Shown: positions 17,069 to 25,896 of the stretch, one piece after another
How the letters are laid out: each line of letters starts with the position of its first letter
How positions within the stretch are numbered: position 1 is the first letter of the stretch
Assembly: GCA_028289455.1 (NCBI GenBank)
Contig: JANQPN010000072.1
Location: 1-64,000, forward strand
DNA length: 64,000 nucleotides
Direction: 5' to 3'
Source: Wenzhouxiangellaceae bacterium
Lineage (GTDB): Bacteria > Pseudomonadota > Gammaproteobacteria > Xanthomonadales > Wenzhouxiangellaceae
Made by a program: the position numbers and the translations under genes
Notes under the pieces: model-generated
What the model saw: only the letters and a program-made list of their open reading frames with translations
Told to the model about the DNA's origin: nothing
Databases searched by the model: none

Positions 17069-18489
17069 GTGACTTACTTGCTTCTGCCTGGTTTGGGTCG
17101 TTGTTGATTCCTGCAGCCTATTTTGTGGCTGCACTGGTACTGATTCTCGGTCTGCGCGCGATGAGCAGCCCGGTGACCGCACGTAAAGGCATTGTATTGG
17201 CTGGCCTGGCGATGGGTCTGGCTATTCTGGTGACCTTCCTGCACCCGCGGGTAGGCGGCAATTACCTGCTGATGATCGTTGCCATTCTCAGCAGCGGTAT
17301 CCTTGCATGGGTCAGTGCCAAGCGCGTACCCATGACTGATATGCCGCAAATGATTGCGCTCTACAACGGCATGGGTGGTGGCTCGGCAGCAGCTATTGCA
17401 GCGGTTGAGCTGCTGCGTGCCGGACATGGACATGATGTCGGGCTGCTGACCAACAGCATTGCCGGTCTGGGCGCGTTAATAGGTACTATCGCGTTTTCCG
17501 GCTCTTTGATCGCATTCGCCAAACTGCAGGGCTGGATGCGCAAAGTCTGGCGTTTCCCCGGTCAGCAGTACCTGAACCTGCTGCTGTTCATTCTGACTGT
17601 CATTTGCGGTGTACTGGTGGTAATCGGTTATCAGCATGACGCGATTTCACTGGATATGCTGCTGCTGGCCTTCTTCATACTGGCATTGATTGTCGGTTTG
17701 GCCATGACCGTACCGATCGGCGGCGCAGATATGCCCGTGGTTATTTCACTGTATAACGCATTGACCGGGCTGGCAGTCGGCTTCGAAGGCTATGTGCTGA
17801 ACATACCGGCCATGATGATTGCCGGCGTAGTGGTCGGTGCTGCAGTTACATTGCTGACTCAGTTGATGGCAAAAGCCATGAACCGGCCGTTAACCAATGT
17901 ATTGTTTTCCGGGTTCGGCACCGGCGATGACGGCGGTCCTGCAGATGCGGGTGGCGGCAGCATGAAGGCCATCGAAGCAGTGGATAGCGCCATTTTAATG
18001 GCCTATGCGGAAAACGTAATTATCGTACCGGGTTATGGAATGGCGGTGGCTCAGGCCCAGCACCGCATCTGGGAACTGACACAGGTTCTGCAGAAACGCG
18101 GTGTCCGTGTTCGATTCGCGATCCACCCCGTGGCCGGCAGAATGCCTGGGCATATGAATGTTTTACTGGCCGAGGCTGGCGTTCCGTATGATCTGATCGA
18201 AGACCTTGAAGACATCAACGACCAGTTCAGCCAGGCGGATGTTGCCCTGGTAATAGGCGCCAATGATGTGGTTAACCCGGCCGCACGTGACGATACCAGC
18301 AGCCCGATTTACGGTATGCCCATATTGAATGTTGATCATGCAAGCAATGTGATCATTATTAAACGCGGCCGTGGTACTGGTTTTGCCGGTATCGAAAACC
18401 GCCTGTTCACTGCCGACAATTCGCGCATGCTGTTTGGTGATGCTCAGAAGATGGCGCAGGAGCTGGTTTCAGGCGTTAAAACTCTGTAG
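17065..18489 (+). CDS. pntB: NAD(P)+ transhydrogenase subunit beta
   Basis: 474 residues. About nine membrane segments occupy the first 290 residues (dIIb). The NADP(H)-binding dIII domain follows, with VPGYGMAVAQAQ (a GxGxxxA-type loop), HPVAGRMPGHMNVLLAEA, ANDVVNPAA and KRGRGTGFAGIENRLF. The complex uses the proton gradient to reduce NADP+ with NADH, feeding biosynthesis and oxidative defence. It is the last gene of the pntAA-pntAB-pntB unit, and a strong hairpin lies 32 bases after the stop. Confidence 0.96.
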   Translation: MSDLLASAWFGSLLIPAAYFVAALVLILGLRAMSSPVTARKGIVLAGLAMGLAILVTFLHPRVGGNYLLMIVAILSSGILAWVSAKRVPMTDMPQMIALYNGMGGGSAAAIAAVELLRAGHGHDVGLLTNSIAGLGALIGTIAFSGSLIAFAKLQGWMRKVWRFPGQQYLNLLLFILTVICGVLVVIGYQHDAISLDMLLLAFFILALIVGLAMTVPIGGADMPVVISLYNALTGLAVGFEGYVLNIPAMMIAGVVVGAAVTLLTQLMAKAMNRPLTNVLFSGFGTGDDGGPADAGGGSMKAIEAVDSAILMAYAENVIIVPGYGMAVAQAQHRIWELTQVLQKRGVRVRFAIHPVAGRMPGHMNVLLAEAGVPYDLIEDLEDINDQFSQADVALVIGANDVVNPAARDDTSSPIYGMPILNVDHASNVIIIKRGRGTGFAGIENRLFTADNSRMLFGDAQKMAQELVSGVKTL

Positions 18490-18521
18490 CCAAAAGCTCA
18501 CGCCTCCACTATTAATTGAAT

Positions 18522-18550
18522 ACCGGCTGACATTTATCATGTCAGCCGGT
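18522..18550 (+). terminator. Perfect 12-bp hairpin after pntB
   Basis: ACCGGCTGACAT and ATGTCAGCCGGT flank a 5-base loop (TTATC). The bases after it (TAAACTG) are not a T-run, so this may need Rho or act as a 3' stability stem. Position after the operon argues for a 3'-end role. Confidence 0.55.
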
Positions 18551-18639
18551 TAAACTGAAGAGATTATAAAAGCCGGGTTGATAACCGGGCTGGATAATAA
18601 GTGGCCCTGCCATATAATATTTTTAATACTTGAACCTTC

Positions 18640-18690
18640 TTGACAACAATAACTGATATAGTGTTATACTGTAGTAACACACCAGAGGAG
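18640..18690 (+). promoter_or_regulatory. Promoter and operator-like repeat of the 18.7 kb lipoprotein gene
   Basis: TTGACA (18640-18645) and TATACT (18665-18670) resemble sigma-70 boxes, with a long 19-base spacer. The inverted repeat GTGTTA...TAACAC (18661-18680, 8-base spacer) covers the -10 box, where a bound repressor would block polymerase. AGAGGAG at 18684-18690 is a strong ribosome binding site seven bases before the ATG. Confidence 0.55.
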
Positions 18691-18697
18691 CACCCTA

Positions 18698-20455
18698 ATG
18701 AAAATTAGAAAAATCCTGATCTGCGGGATATTAGTCACTGGCCTGGTTGCCTGTGGCGATCAGTCGTCTGATCAACCTGATGCGCCATCTTCCAGCGAGT
18801 CGGCCAGTGCCGCCAACATGCTGGAGCGTGTTCCGGCTGATACCCCTTATCTGTTTGTAAACACTCAGGGCATGTCTGATGAACTCTATGATCATTACAT
18901 GCAGCAATATGCCGGTACGTTCGACATGATGTCCAATCTGCTTGATGACGTAGAGCTTGAGGAAGATGGAGACGACTCAGAAGAAGCACTGGCTTTCATG
19001 AGTAAGTTTTATACGCTGCTATCCGACATTGACAGCAGTGACTCTTTACGAAATAAAATTGGTATTTCCCCCAACGGGCTCAGCACCTTCTACGGCGCAG
19101 GTATTTTTCCGGTGATGTCGATTCAGGTGGTTGATGCCAACAAAGTATCAGATACCATCAACAACCTGATTTCCGATGACAGCGGCAACAACAGCAGCCA
19201 GAATATGGATGTCGATGGCATCAGCGTGAATAAGCTGGTATTCGCTGAAGATCACCTGGCATTTTATTGGTCGGTCGGCAGTCAGGCCGCCACCTTCAGC
19301 GTCTTGCCGATACAACTGGAAAGCAGCTACCTGAACCAGATTTTTGGTGATGCGCGCCCTGACAATGCATACAACATGAGCCAGATTACCGATATGAACG
19401 GTGAATATGGTTTCAGTAACTATGGCAGCGGCTTTGTTGACTTCACCAGAATTTTCGATCAACTGACCAGTGCTGATACACCGGAAGGTGCATCATTTGC
19501 AGCCATGCTGCAGGAAGAAGGCAATAATTTCCTGGATGACCCGGTATGCGTTTCAGAAACTCGCAGTTTGCTGGACAATGCACCACGCATGTACTTCGGC
19601 ATCACTGAAATGAGCACCACTGAAATGGGTATGCGCAGTATTCTCAACCTGGCCAGTGACCTGCGCAGCGGACTGGCTGGTGTTGTTGGTAATGCACCAA
19701 TCGGTAATGATCCAGGCACACCGATGAATTTCGGTGTCAATCTCAACCTCGCAGGCCTGCGTGATTTTATTGCCAATGAAAGCAACAGCGTGCTGGAATC
19801 ACCATTCAGTTGTTCTCATCTCGATGGCCTGAACGAAGCAGCCCAGCAGATGAATGCCGGTGTCAACCAACCCATGCTACCCATGATTGGTAACATCAAC
19901 GGCTTCCGCCTATCGCTGGCCAACCTGGACCTTGATAACATGGACCCTACAGCTCCGGAGCAGATTGCACAAAGCCTCAGCGGACATATGGTGCTGTATA
20001 CCGCACAACCGAATATGCTGATTGGTTTGGGGCAGATGACCCTGCCATTCCTGGCTGGCATGGATCTGGAACCGGGTGGAGATCCACAGTTGCTGGACAC
20101 CACTTTCATTCCTGGCGATATCGGCCCGGCCTATCTGGCCGTTTCTGATGCAGCCATCGGCCTGTCAGTCGGCGATCAGCAGGAAGCTGGCCTGACCTCT
20201 CTGTTGAGCGCCGCTTCTGATTCAGAACCAGTGCTGTTCAATTTCGGGATGGACTACAAATTGTACAGCCAGTTCCTGAATATGCTGGAAGGTGTTGCCG
20301 ACAGCACTGATGAGGTCAGCGAAAATGATGAGCAGTTCAGGGAAATGATGCAGCAGTTGTCTGCCACCTATGAAAACCTGGGCTACACCTTCACCAAAGT
20401 ATTGGTGAATGACCAGGGTGTCGTAATGGACCAATCCATGTATATGGATAATTAA
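18698..20455 (+). CDS. Large lipoprotein of unknown function
   Basis: 585 residues. The lipoprotein signal peptide ends LVACG, with Cys19 as the lipidated residue. It is followed by an Asp/Ser-rich tether of about 20 residues, so the protein is probably anchored in the outer membrane and faces the periplasm. The start of the mature domain (MLERVPADTPYLFVNTQ) resembles large uncharacterised lipoproteins of marine gammaproteobacteria. It is rich in Asp, Met and Asn, with two Cys that could pair (about 280 and 369). I do not recognise a catalytic motif and assign no function. It stands alone between terminators with its own promoter, so it is probably a single-gene unit. Confidence 0.8.
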   Translation: MKIRKILICGILVTGLVACGDQSSDQPDAPSSSESASAANMLERVPADTPYLFVNTQGMSDELYDHYMQQYAGTFDMMSNLLDDVELEEDGDDSEEALAFMSKFYTLLSDIDSSDSLRNKIGISPNGLSTFYGAGIFPVMSIQVVDANKVSDTINNLISDDSGNNSSQNMDVDGISVNKLVFAEDHLAFYWSVGSQAATFSVLPIQLESSYLNQIFGDARPDNAYNMSQITDMNGEYGFSNYGSGFVDFTRIFDQLTSADTPEGASFAAMLQEEGNNFLDDPVCVSETRSLLDNAPRMYFGITEMSTTEMGMRSILNLASDLRSGLAGVVGNAPIGNDPGTPMNFGVNLNLAGLRDFIANESNSVLESPFSCSHLDGLNEAAQQMNAGVNQPMLPMIGNINGFRLSLANLDLDNMDPTAPEQIAQSLSGHMVLYTAQPNMLIGLGQMTLPFLAGMDLEPGGDPQLLDTTFIPGDIGPAYLAVSDAAIGLSVGDQQEAGLTSLLSAASDSEPVLFNFGMDYKLYSQFLNMLEGVADSTDEVSENDEQFREMMQQLSATYENLGYTFTKVLVNDQGVVMDQSMYMDN

Positions 20456-20473
20456 GACTGTTAATCCTGAAAC

Positions 20474-20504
20474 AAAAAAAGCCCCGCATTGCGGGGCTTT
20501 TTTA
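20474..20504. terminator. Bidirectional Rho-independent terminator
   Basis: The stem GCCCCGC/GCGGGGC with an ATT loop is flanked by A7 on the left and T6 on the right, so it can stop both the rightward lipoprotein gene and the leftward secreted-protein gene. An almost identical hairpin recurs at 22638-22663. Confidence 0.92.
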
Positions 20505-20525
20505 TTATCTGATTTGCAGATTTGC

Positions 20526-22382
20526 TCAGTTTTCAAAACCATCCGTCAAGAACTCTTCAGCCAGTTCCGGCACCAGAATGTTCAAATTGACTGTATCTGT
20601 TGATGAAATATCACCAAACCGGATAGTTGCCTGTCCAGAAGTAGGTGGGCCTGCTATGAATGAAATAGTGTAAGAATTACCCCAGGGCATTTCATCACCA
20701 CTGCCTGCCTGAATACTGAAATCCGGGCCCGCACCCAATGTCCAGTCGTTGGTATCGTCCTGGTCCACATCATGGAATGAAGTGTTGTTCATCCTACCGG
20801 CAGGCACATTAAACCCCAGCTCGGAAATACCAATATCCACATCATAGTTAGCCAGCATATAGGTCCACTGGAACTGCCCACCACCCAGATCAACACTCTT
20901 AACAGCCAGTTTGAAATGGCCGTTTCTACCAGGGTCTGCAAATAAAACATTCTGACTGCCGGTATTAGGGTTGGTCCCCGGCGGCACCCAGCGGTCAATC
21001 ATCGGCCCGACAGTGAATTCTGTTTCGGCAAAATTCCAATTGTCTCCGTTCAGGGTACCCGCCAACCGCTGAGTTGACATGGTGTTGAATATATTCACAT
21101 CCTCTCGGATCACATACCAGGTCTCAACAAAATATTCCGCACCCGGAACCTGGAGATCCGAACGCATCACATTCATACGGTTTTCACCAGTGCCTGTTGA
21201 AGAATTGGTTTGTGAGCCTGTGCTGCCAGGATCAAAAAATGAGCCGGTACTCACGAAAATGCCGGTATTCGGATTGATTTCAAAGCGTGGACCCAGCGCG
21301 CCGCTTGAGTTGTTTGTCCCTGAGCCGTACACATCTTCACAACCTGGCCATAGAATGTGTCCGTCAGCGTCCGGTATACCGCCGTCACCGCAATTGATCG
21401 TGCAATTAAAATTCAGCGTAAGGAATGCATGCTTGGCAGCTGAGCGTCCTATCTGCAACATCACATCATTATCGATACGGTATAAGTTCCAGATCAGGTA
21501 GGGATGCTGATCGTTGTTGTATGGTGGGAATTCTCCTGAAAACTTGGAATACCATGGTACATCTGCGCCATCCAGGCCCTGTAGATTCTTCAAGGTTGCG
21601 CCCGGTGCGATAATGTCGAAAGTTTCTCCGCCTGAAGAGAACGTACCGAAATCGCTCACATTACCCATGCTGATAATTCCAACATCAGCCTGGGCGCCGC
21701 CTACTCCCGGCCACACTGGGCGCCCGTCACAGGCACCGCCACGCGTGGCTGTCAAAGCACCAACCGGGACGTTTAAGTTCAAAGTCATATTCAAGATACC
21801 GAATACCTGGCCTTCCAGGTATGGCCGGTTCAACATGCCGGCCAGATCACGGCCGATTTTGAAATCCATATTGCCTAGTACCAGTTCCTGCTGACCGGCT
21901 TCAACCTCAACCTGGATGTAATCTGCAATAAACATCTCATTACCGGAAACATCATAAAAGGCCAGCCCCGGCAAACGTCCTGACTGTATGCCGCGCACAT
22001 GCATGACACCAACTTCAACCGGCTGTATACCCGTCATAATGGCCAGGTCAGAACGTACGGTAAGCCGACCATCAACAAAATGCGAAAATGCGCCGTCCGG
22101 TGCATAAAATTCAAGGCTGCCCAGGTTTTCTACAGAAAAATCAAACTGGCCCTGATTCGCCCGATTCAGGTTTGATACAACACCCAGCTCTATATCATCA
22201 AGCACACCCTGAAATACCTCAAAGTGCATCTCGCCACCCCAGGCCGACCATATTTGTGCCGGATTAATACTGCTGGCACGATCAGTATTGCTTTGCGCCA
22301 AGGCAGAGAGTGACAAAAGCAGTATGCTGCACAGCAGCACAAACCTGTTTAACAACAATCCGTTTCGCCGGTTATTCATCAT
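20526..22382 (-). CDS. Secreted paralogue A with C-terminal DGFE tail, function unknown
   Basis: 618 residues from the ATG at 22382, chosen because the product then begins MMNNRR, aligning with MMSNQQ of the adjacent paralogue. An ATG four codons earlier is possible. The signal peptide ends LSALAQ. The mature part begins near PAQIWSAWGGE. A central cysteine-bearing region (FNCTINCGDGG, LWPGCEDVYGSG, GPRFEINPNTGIFVSTGSF, GENRMNVMR, ETWYVIRED) is shared with the neighbour. The end is a beta-rich domain closing LVPELAEEFLTDGFEN. No enzymatic motif was recognised. Comparison with the tandem copy shows the middle third is most conserved, so that is the functional core. Export followed by processing at the DGFE tail is inferred. 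Confidence 0.82.
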   Translation of the reverse strand: MMNNRRNGLLLNRFVLLCSILLLSLSALAQSNTDRASSINPAQIWSAWGGEMHFEVFQGVLDDIELGVVSNLNRANQGQFDFSVENLGSLEFYAPDGAFSHFVDGRLTVRSDLAIMTGIQPVEVGVMHVRGIQSGRLPGLAFYDVSGNEMFIADYIQVEVEAGQQELVLGNMDFKIGRDLAGMLNRPYLEGQVFGILNMTLNLNVPVGALTATRGGACDGRPVWPGVGGAQADVGIISMGNVSDFGTFSSGGETFDIIAPGATLKNLQGLDGADVPWYSKFSGEFPPYNNDQHPYLIWNLYRIDNDVMLQIGRSAAKHAFLTLNFNCTINCGDGGIPDADGHILWPGCEDVYGSGTNNSSGALGPRFEINPNTGIFVSTGSFFDPGSTGSQTNSSTGTGENRMNVMRSDLQVPGAEYFVETWYVIREDVNIFNTMSTQRLAGTLNGDNWNFAETEFTVGPMIDRWVPPGTNPNTGSQNVLFADPGRNGHFKLAVKSVDLGGGQFQWTYMLANYDVDIGISELGFNVPAGRMNNTSFHDVDQDDTNDWTLGAGPDFSIQAGSGDEMPWGNSYTISFIAGPPTSGQATIRFGDISSTDTVNLNILVPELAEEFLTDGFEN

Positions 22383-22637
22383 AATGCAACCCATTACTAA
22401 GTATTTGAATTTTATAAAAATAGAAATAGCACCTGATCTAAAGAAACTGAACTAGACCGGAACCTGTCTGACTACTAACCGATTATTATACGCACGGCCA
22501 GCCAAAAATCTGTAATTTGTCTTGGCAAGATGCTTAGTTATGCACCCATCTGCTACTGCTGAGCACTCAGTGGTATAGCCCTGTGCCAACTGTTCCCTGG
22601 ATATATACTCAAATGAGCCAGTGCAACTGGATACAAC
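22383..22637. other. Spacer between the tandem paralogues
   Basis: The first part (about 22383-22430) is the leader of paralogue A. Read leftwards it carries AAATTCAAATACTTA close to the start, matching AAATTCAAACACTTA before paralogue B. The remainder shows no gene. Confidence 0.5.
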
Positions 22638-22663
22638 AAAAAAAGCCCCGCAATGCGGGGCTT
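22638..22663 (-). terminator. Rho-independent terminator of paralogue B
   Basis: The stem AAGCCCCGC/GCGGGGCTT with an AAT loop is followed leftwards by a T-run (A at 22638-22644). The same stem as at 20474-20504, it appears duplicated with the gene. Confidence 0.9.
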
Positions 22664-22690
22664 TCTATTGAACTGCTTATCTGAAATAGA

Positions 22691-24520
22691 TCAGTTTTCA
22701 AAACCGTCGATTAAAAATTCTTCTCCCAGATCAGGAACCAGAATATTCAGATTAACGGTGTCAGGTGCCGAAATATCGCCAATCCTGATGGTAGCCTGCC
22801 CTGGTATGGGTGGTCCTGCAATGAAAGTAAAGGTATAAGCATTACCCCATGGCATTTCATCACCACTGCCGGCGCGCATAGTGAAATTCGGGCCTGCACC
22901 CTGGGTCCAGTTATTTGATTCATCATGGTCCACATCGTGGAATGAAACGTTATTCAACCTGCCTGCAAGTATATTGAGGGCAAATTCGGACAGACCGAGC
23001 GGGCTATCAAAATTCTCCAGCACATAAGTCCAGCGGAACTGGCCATTGCCAAGGTCAACACTTCTCACGGCCAGTTTGAAATGGCCATTCCTGCCCGGGT
23101 CGGCAAACATCACATTCTGGCTGCCGGTGTTCGGGTTTGTGCCTGGCGGCACCCACAAATCAATAGGTGGTCCTACCTGAAACGGATCCAGGCTATACGA
23201 CCAGCTGTTGCCGCCACCAGGGTTATTCGGGGTTATCGGACGATATCCCATCGAGTTGAAGATGTCGGCGTCATCACGGATGACATACCAGGATGAGAAG
23301 AAATACTGTGCGTCAGGTGTCTGCAGATCCTCTCTCAACACTTGCATACGGTTTTCACCCGGTGCACTAGAGAAGTTTTCCTGCTCGCCATCGCCGTTCG
23401 GGTCAAAAAATGATCCTGTACTGATAAAGATACCCGTTTCAGGATTGACCTCATCACGTGGTCCCACATCGCGTGGAGAGTCATTATTGCCTACACCATA
23501 TACGTCAACACAGCCGGGCCACAGAATCTGATTATTACCGCAGTTGATTGTGCAGTTTGAATTAATTGTCAAAAATGCATGCTTAATGCCTGAGCGTCCA
23601 ATCTGTTCAAATACGCCATCGGTCACACGGTAAATATTCCAGATCAGGTACGGATGTTGATCAGTGTTATAGGGTGGGAAAAAGCCTTCGAATTTTTCCT
23701 GCCAGGGCACGTCCGCTCCATCCAGGCCAACCAGGCTTCTTAATGTACTGCTCGGAGCAATCAACTCGAAAGTTCCCTGTGCGTTGGTCACTGTACCAAC
23801 ATCCTGGACTGAACCCATATTGGTCAGACCAACATCTGCAATAAAACCTTCTGTTGGCCATTTGGGACGATCTGCGCATGTGGTGCCACGCGTTTCCAGG
23901 ACTGCACCAGCCGGAATATTCAGATTCAAGTCCATTGCAAGCTCGCCGATAAACTGATCGGTCAGTTCAGGGCGGCCCAATCTGTTTGCCAATGCTTCAG
24001 CAATGCGGATGTCCATCCGCTCCATGACCAGCTGCTCTCTTTCCTGAGCCACGTATACATGGATATTGGTTGCATAAAACAATGTATTACCAACACTATC
24101 TGTTAACTCAAAGGAATCGAAGTCAAACCCGCCAACCGGTTTGATAATGGTTTGAGACCAGCTGATTTCCTGACCGCGGCTGCTGATAATAAAACCCTGA
24201 TCAAGCGTTAATGCACCATCAATAAAACCGGCAAAGTTACCTACAGGACTATGAAACTCGATACTGCCCAGGTTTTGAATTGGTACTAAGTAATGGTTAC
24301 TGGCCGGTGCACGCTGGCCACTGCGCACAGACAATTCCCAATCAGCAAAAATATCATCCTGAAGCGACATTTCCACTTCACCACCCCAGGCAGACCAGAT
24401 TTCTGTCGGATTGGTAATGGAGGTACGATCAACAATACTCTGCGCCAGTGCAGAGCATGACAATAGTATGGCGCTGCACAGCACCAAAACCCTGTTCAAT
24501 ACTTGCTGGTTACTCATCAT
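22691..24520 (-). CDS. Secreted paralogue B with C-terminal DGFE tail, function unknown
   Basis: 609 residues. The signal peptide MMSNQQVLNRV...CSALAQ is followed by a mature start near PTEIWSAWGGE. It is collinear with the downstream paralogue over its whole length, including PPYNTDQHPYLIWN, IGRSGIKHAFLT, NCTINCG, ILWPGCVDVYGVG, TGIFISTGSFFDP, WYVIRDDADIFNSM and DLWVPPGTNPNTGSQNVMF. The C-terminus is EEFLIDGFEN. The conserved cysteines suggest a disulfide-stabilised extracellular fold. Function not recognised. The paired terminators and similar leaders point to a tandem duplication of a whole transcription unit. Confidence 0.82.
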   Translation of the reverse strand: MMSNQQVLNRVLVLCSAILLSCSALAQSIVDRTSITNPTEIWSAWGGEVEMSLQDDIFADWELSVRSGQRAPASNHYLVPIQNLGSIEFHSPVGNFAGFIDGALTLDQGFIISSRGQEISWSQTIIKPVGGFDFDSFELTDSVGNTLFYATNIHVYVAQEREQLVMERMDIRIAEALANRLGRPELTDQFIGELAMDLNLNIPAGAVLETRGTTCADRPKWPTEGFIADVGLTNMGSVQDVGTVTNAQGTFELIAPSSTLRSLVGLDGADVPWQEKFEGFFPPYNTDQHPYLIWNIYRVTDGVFEQIGRSGIKHAFLTINSNCTINCGNNQILWPGCVDVYGVGNNDSPRDVGPRDEVNPETGIFISTGSFFDPNGDGEQENFSSAPGENRMQVLREDLQTPDAQYFFSSWYVIRDDADIFNSMGYRPITPNNPGGGNSWSYSLDPFQVGPPIDLWVPPGTNPNTGSQNVMFADPGRNGHFKLAVRSVDLGNGQFRWTYVLENFDSPLGLSEFALNILAGRLNNVSFHDVDHDESNNWTQGAGPNFTMRAGSGDEMPWGNAYTFTFIAGPPIPGQATIRIGDISAPDTVNLNILVPDLGEEFLIDGFEN

Positions 24521-24675
24521 AGTGTGTCCATCATGTAAGTGTTTGAATTTAAAAAGAAACGAATTGAATTCAGGCTATTCAGCAGCGCTTGCAATCCGTG
24601 CCTAACTGACTGTCAACCACGCATTATAACCACGAATAGTCAAAAACCTGTAATTTCCATAATTACCGCAGCTGT

Positions 24676-25806
24676 CTACTGGCTGAGCAACTGCCTGCAG
24701 ATGTCATAGTACATACTGTGCAGTAGCTCCAGATCAGATACCAATACATTCTCATTTACCCGGTGAATGGTTTCATTAACTACACCCAGCTCGACTACCT
24801 GCACGTCATACGGGGCAAAAAACCGCCCGTCAGATGTACCACCACCAGTGTCACAGACCGGCATCGAACCGGTTACAGAATGAACGGCATTTTGTACTGC
24901 GCTCAGTAACCTGCCATCAGGTGTAATAAACGGCAATCCGCTGACGTGCCAATCCAGCTCGTAGCGGCCGCAATTGCTGTCTTCCAGTAATTGTGTAATT
25001 TTTTGATGCAAATACTGCTCCGGGCTGGCCGGGTTATTGCGAATATTGAACTGCGCGCGCATGACCCCTGGGGTTACATTGGCTGCGCCGGTGCCCGCGT
25101 GAATGTTGGAAAAATGCAGCAGCGTTGCGGGAAAGTGCTCATCACCGGTGTCAAATGGATAATCAGCAATGGATTTCAGGGCAGCTGCTGCGCGGTGTAT
25201 TGGGTTATCAAGCTTATCGGCATAGGCAGTATGCCCCTGCACACCAAACCAGCGGATCTCTCCATGAATCGAACCACGCCGGCCTATACGGATATTGTCA
25301 CCCAGCTGCTGGAGGCTCGATGGCTCACCCACCAGGCAGTAATCCGGCAGGCTCCCGTCAGCAGCCAGCCGCGGTAATGCTGCGCGTACACCATGTTCGG
25401 CCACACCTTCTTCATCACTGGTCAGCAACAGCGATAAACAACCGGCATGTTGCGGATAGTGTTTTACAAAAGCTGACATCGAGGTCAACATGGCCGCTAC
25501 AGCGCCTTTCATGTCTGCGGCGCCCCGGCCATAAAGTCTTCCCTGTTTTTCTGTCGGTGTGAACGGCGGACTGTTCCAGTCCTCTTCCGGGCCTGGAGGC
25601 ACCACATCGGTGTGGCCCAGGAACATCAGATGCGGTGTGCCGTGACCGTGTGTGTACAAAGTATTGACTACATCAGCCTGCGAATAATCGTGTGCAGCAA
25701 ATCCCGAGTTACTCAAATTGGCTGCAATATATGCCTGACAACCGGCATCTTCAGGGGTTATCGAATGCCGCTCAATCAACGCTTTGGTCAACGCCAGAAC
25801 GTCCAT
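24676..25806 (-). CDS. dapE: Succinyl-diaminopimelate desuccinylase
   Basis: 376 residues from the ATG at 25806, giving MDVLALTKALIERHSITPEDAGCQ, which aligns with the family N-terminus. Earlier Mets would add a foreign-looking extension. M20 peptidase motifs are seen: GHTDVVPPG (metal His/Asp), GRGAADMKG (bridging Asp) and TSDEEG (catalytic and metal Glu pair). CDTGGGTSDGRF is typical of DapE. It hydrolyses N-succinyl-LL-diaminopimelate in lysine/peptidoglycan precursor synthesis, using two Zn or Co ions. In E. coli dapE follows an ArsC-like gene (yffB). The comparable gene here lies 9 kb away, so that pair has been separated. Confidence 0.95.
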   Translation of the reverse strand: MDVLALTKALIERHSITPEDAGCQAYIAANLSNSGFAAHDYSQADVVNTLYTHGHGTPHLMFLGHTDVVPPGPEEDWNSPPFTPTEKQGRLYGRGAADMKGAVAAMLTSMSAFVKHYPQHAGCLSLLLTSDEEGVAEHGVRAALPRLAADGSLPDYCLVGEPSSLQQLGDNIRIGRRGSIHGEIRWFGVQGHTAYADKLDNPIHRAAAALKSIADYPFDTGDEHFPATLLHFSNIHAGTGAANVTPGVMRAQFNIRNNPASPEQYLHQKITQLLEDSNCGRYELDWHVSGLPFITPDGRLLSAVQNAVHSVTGSMPVCDTGGGTSDGRFFAPYDVQVVELGVVNETIHRVNENVLVSDLELLHSMYYDICRQLLSQ

Positions 25807-25896
25807 CGGCAACCATTCATCCATGTGGGTGTTATTACCATTGCTCATGGCGCGTATAATGCCGGATTCGTCAACGCAGACCAAATGTACCTGAAC

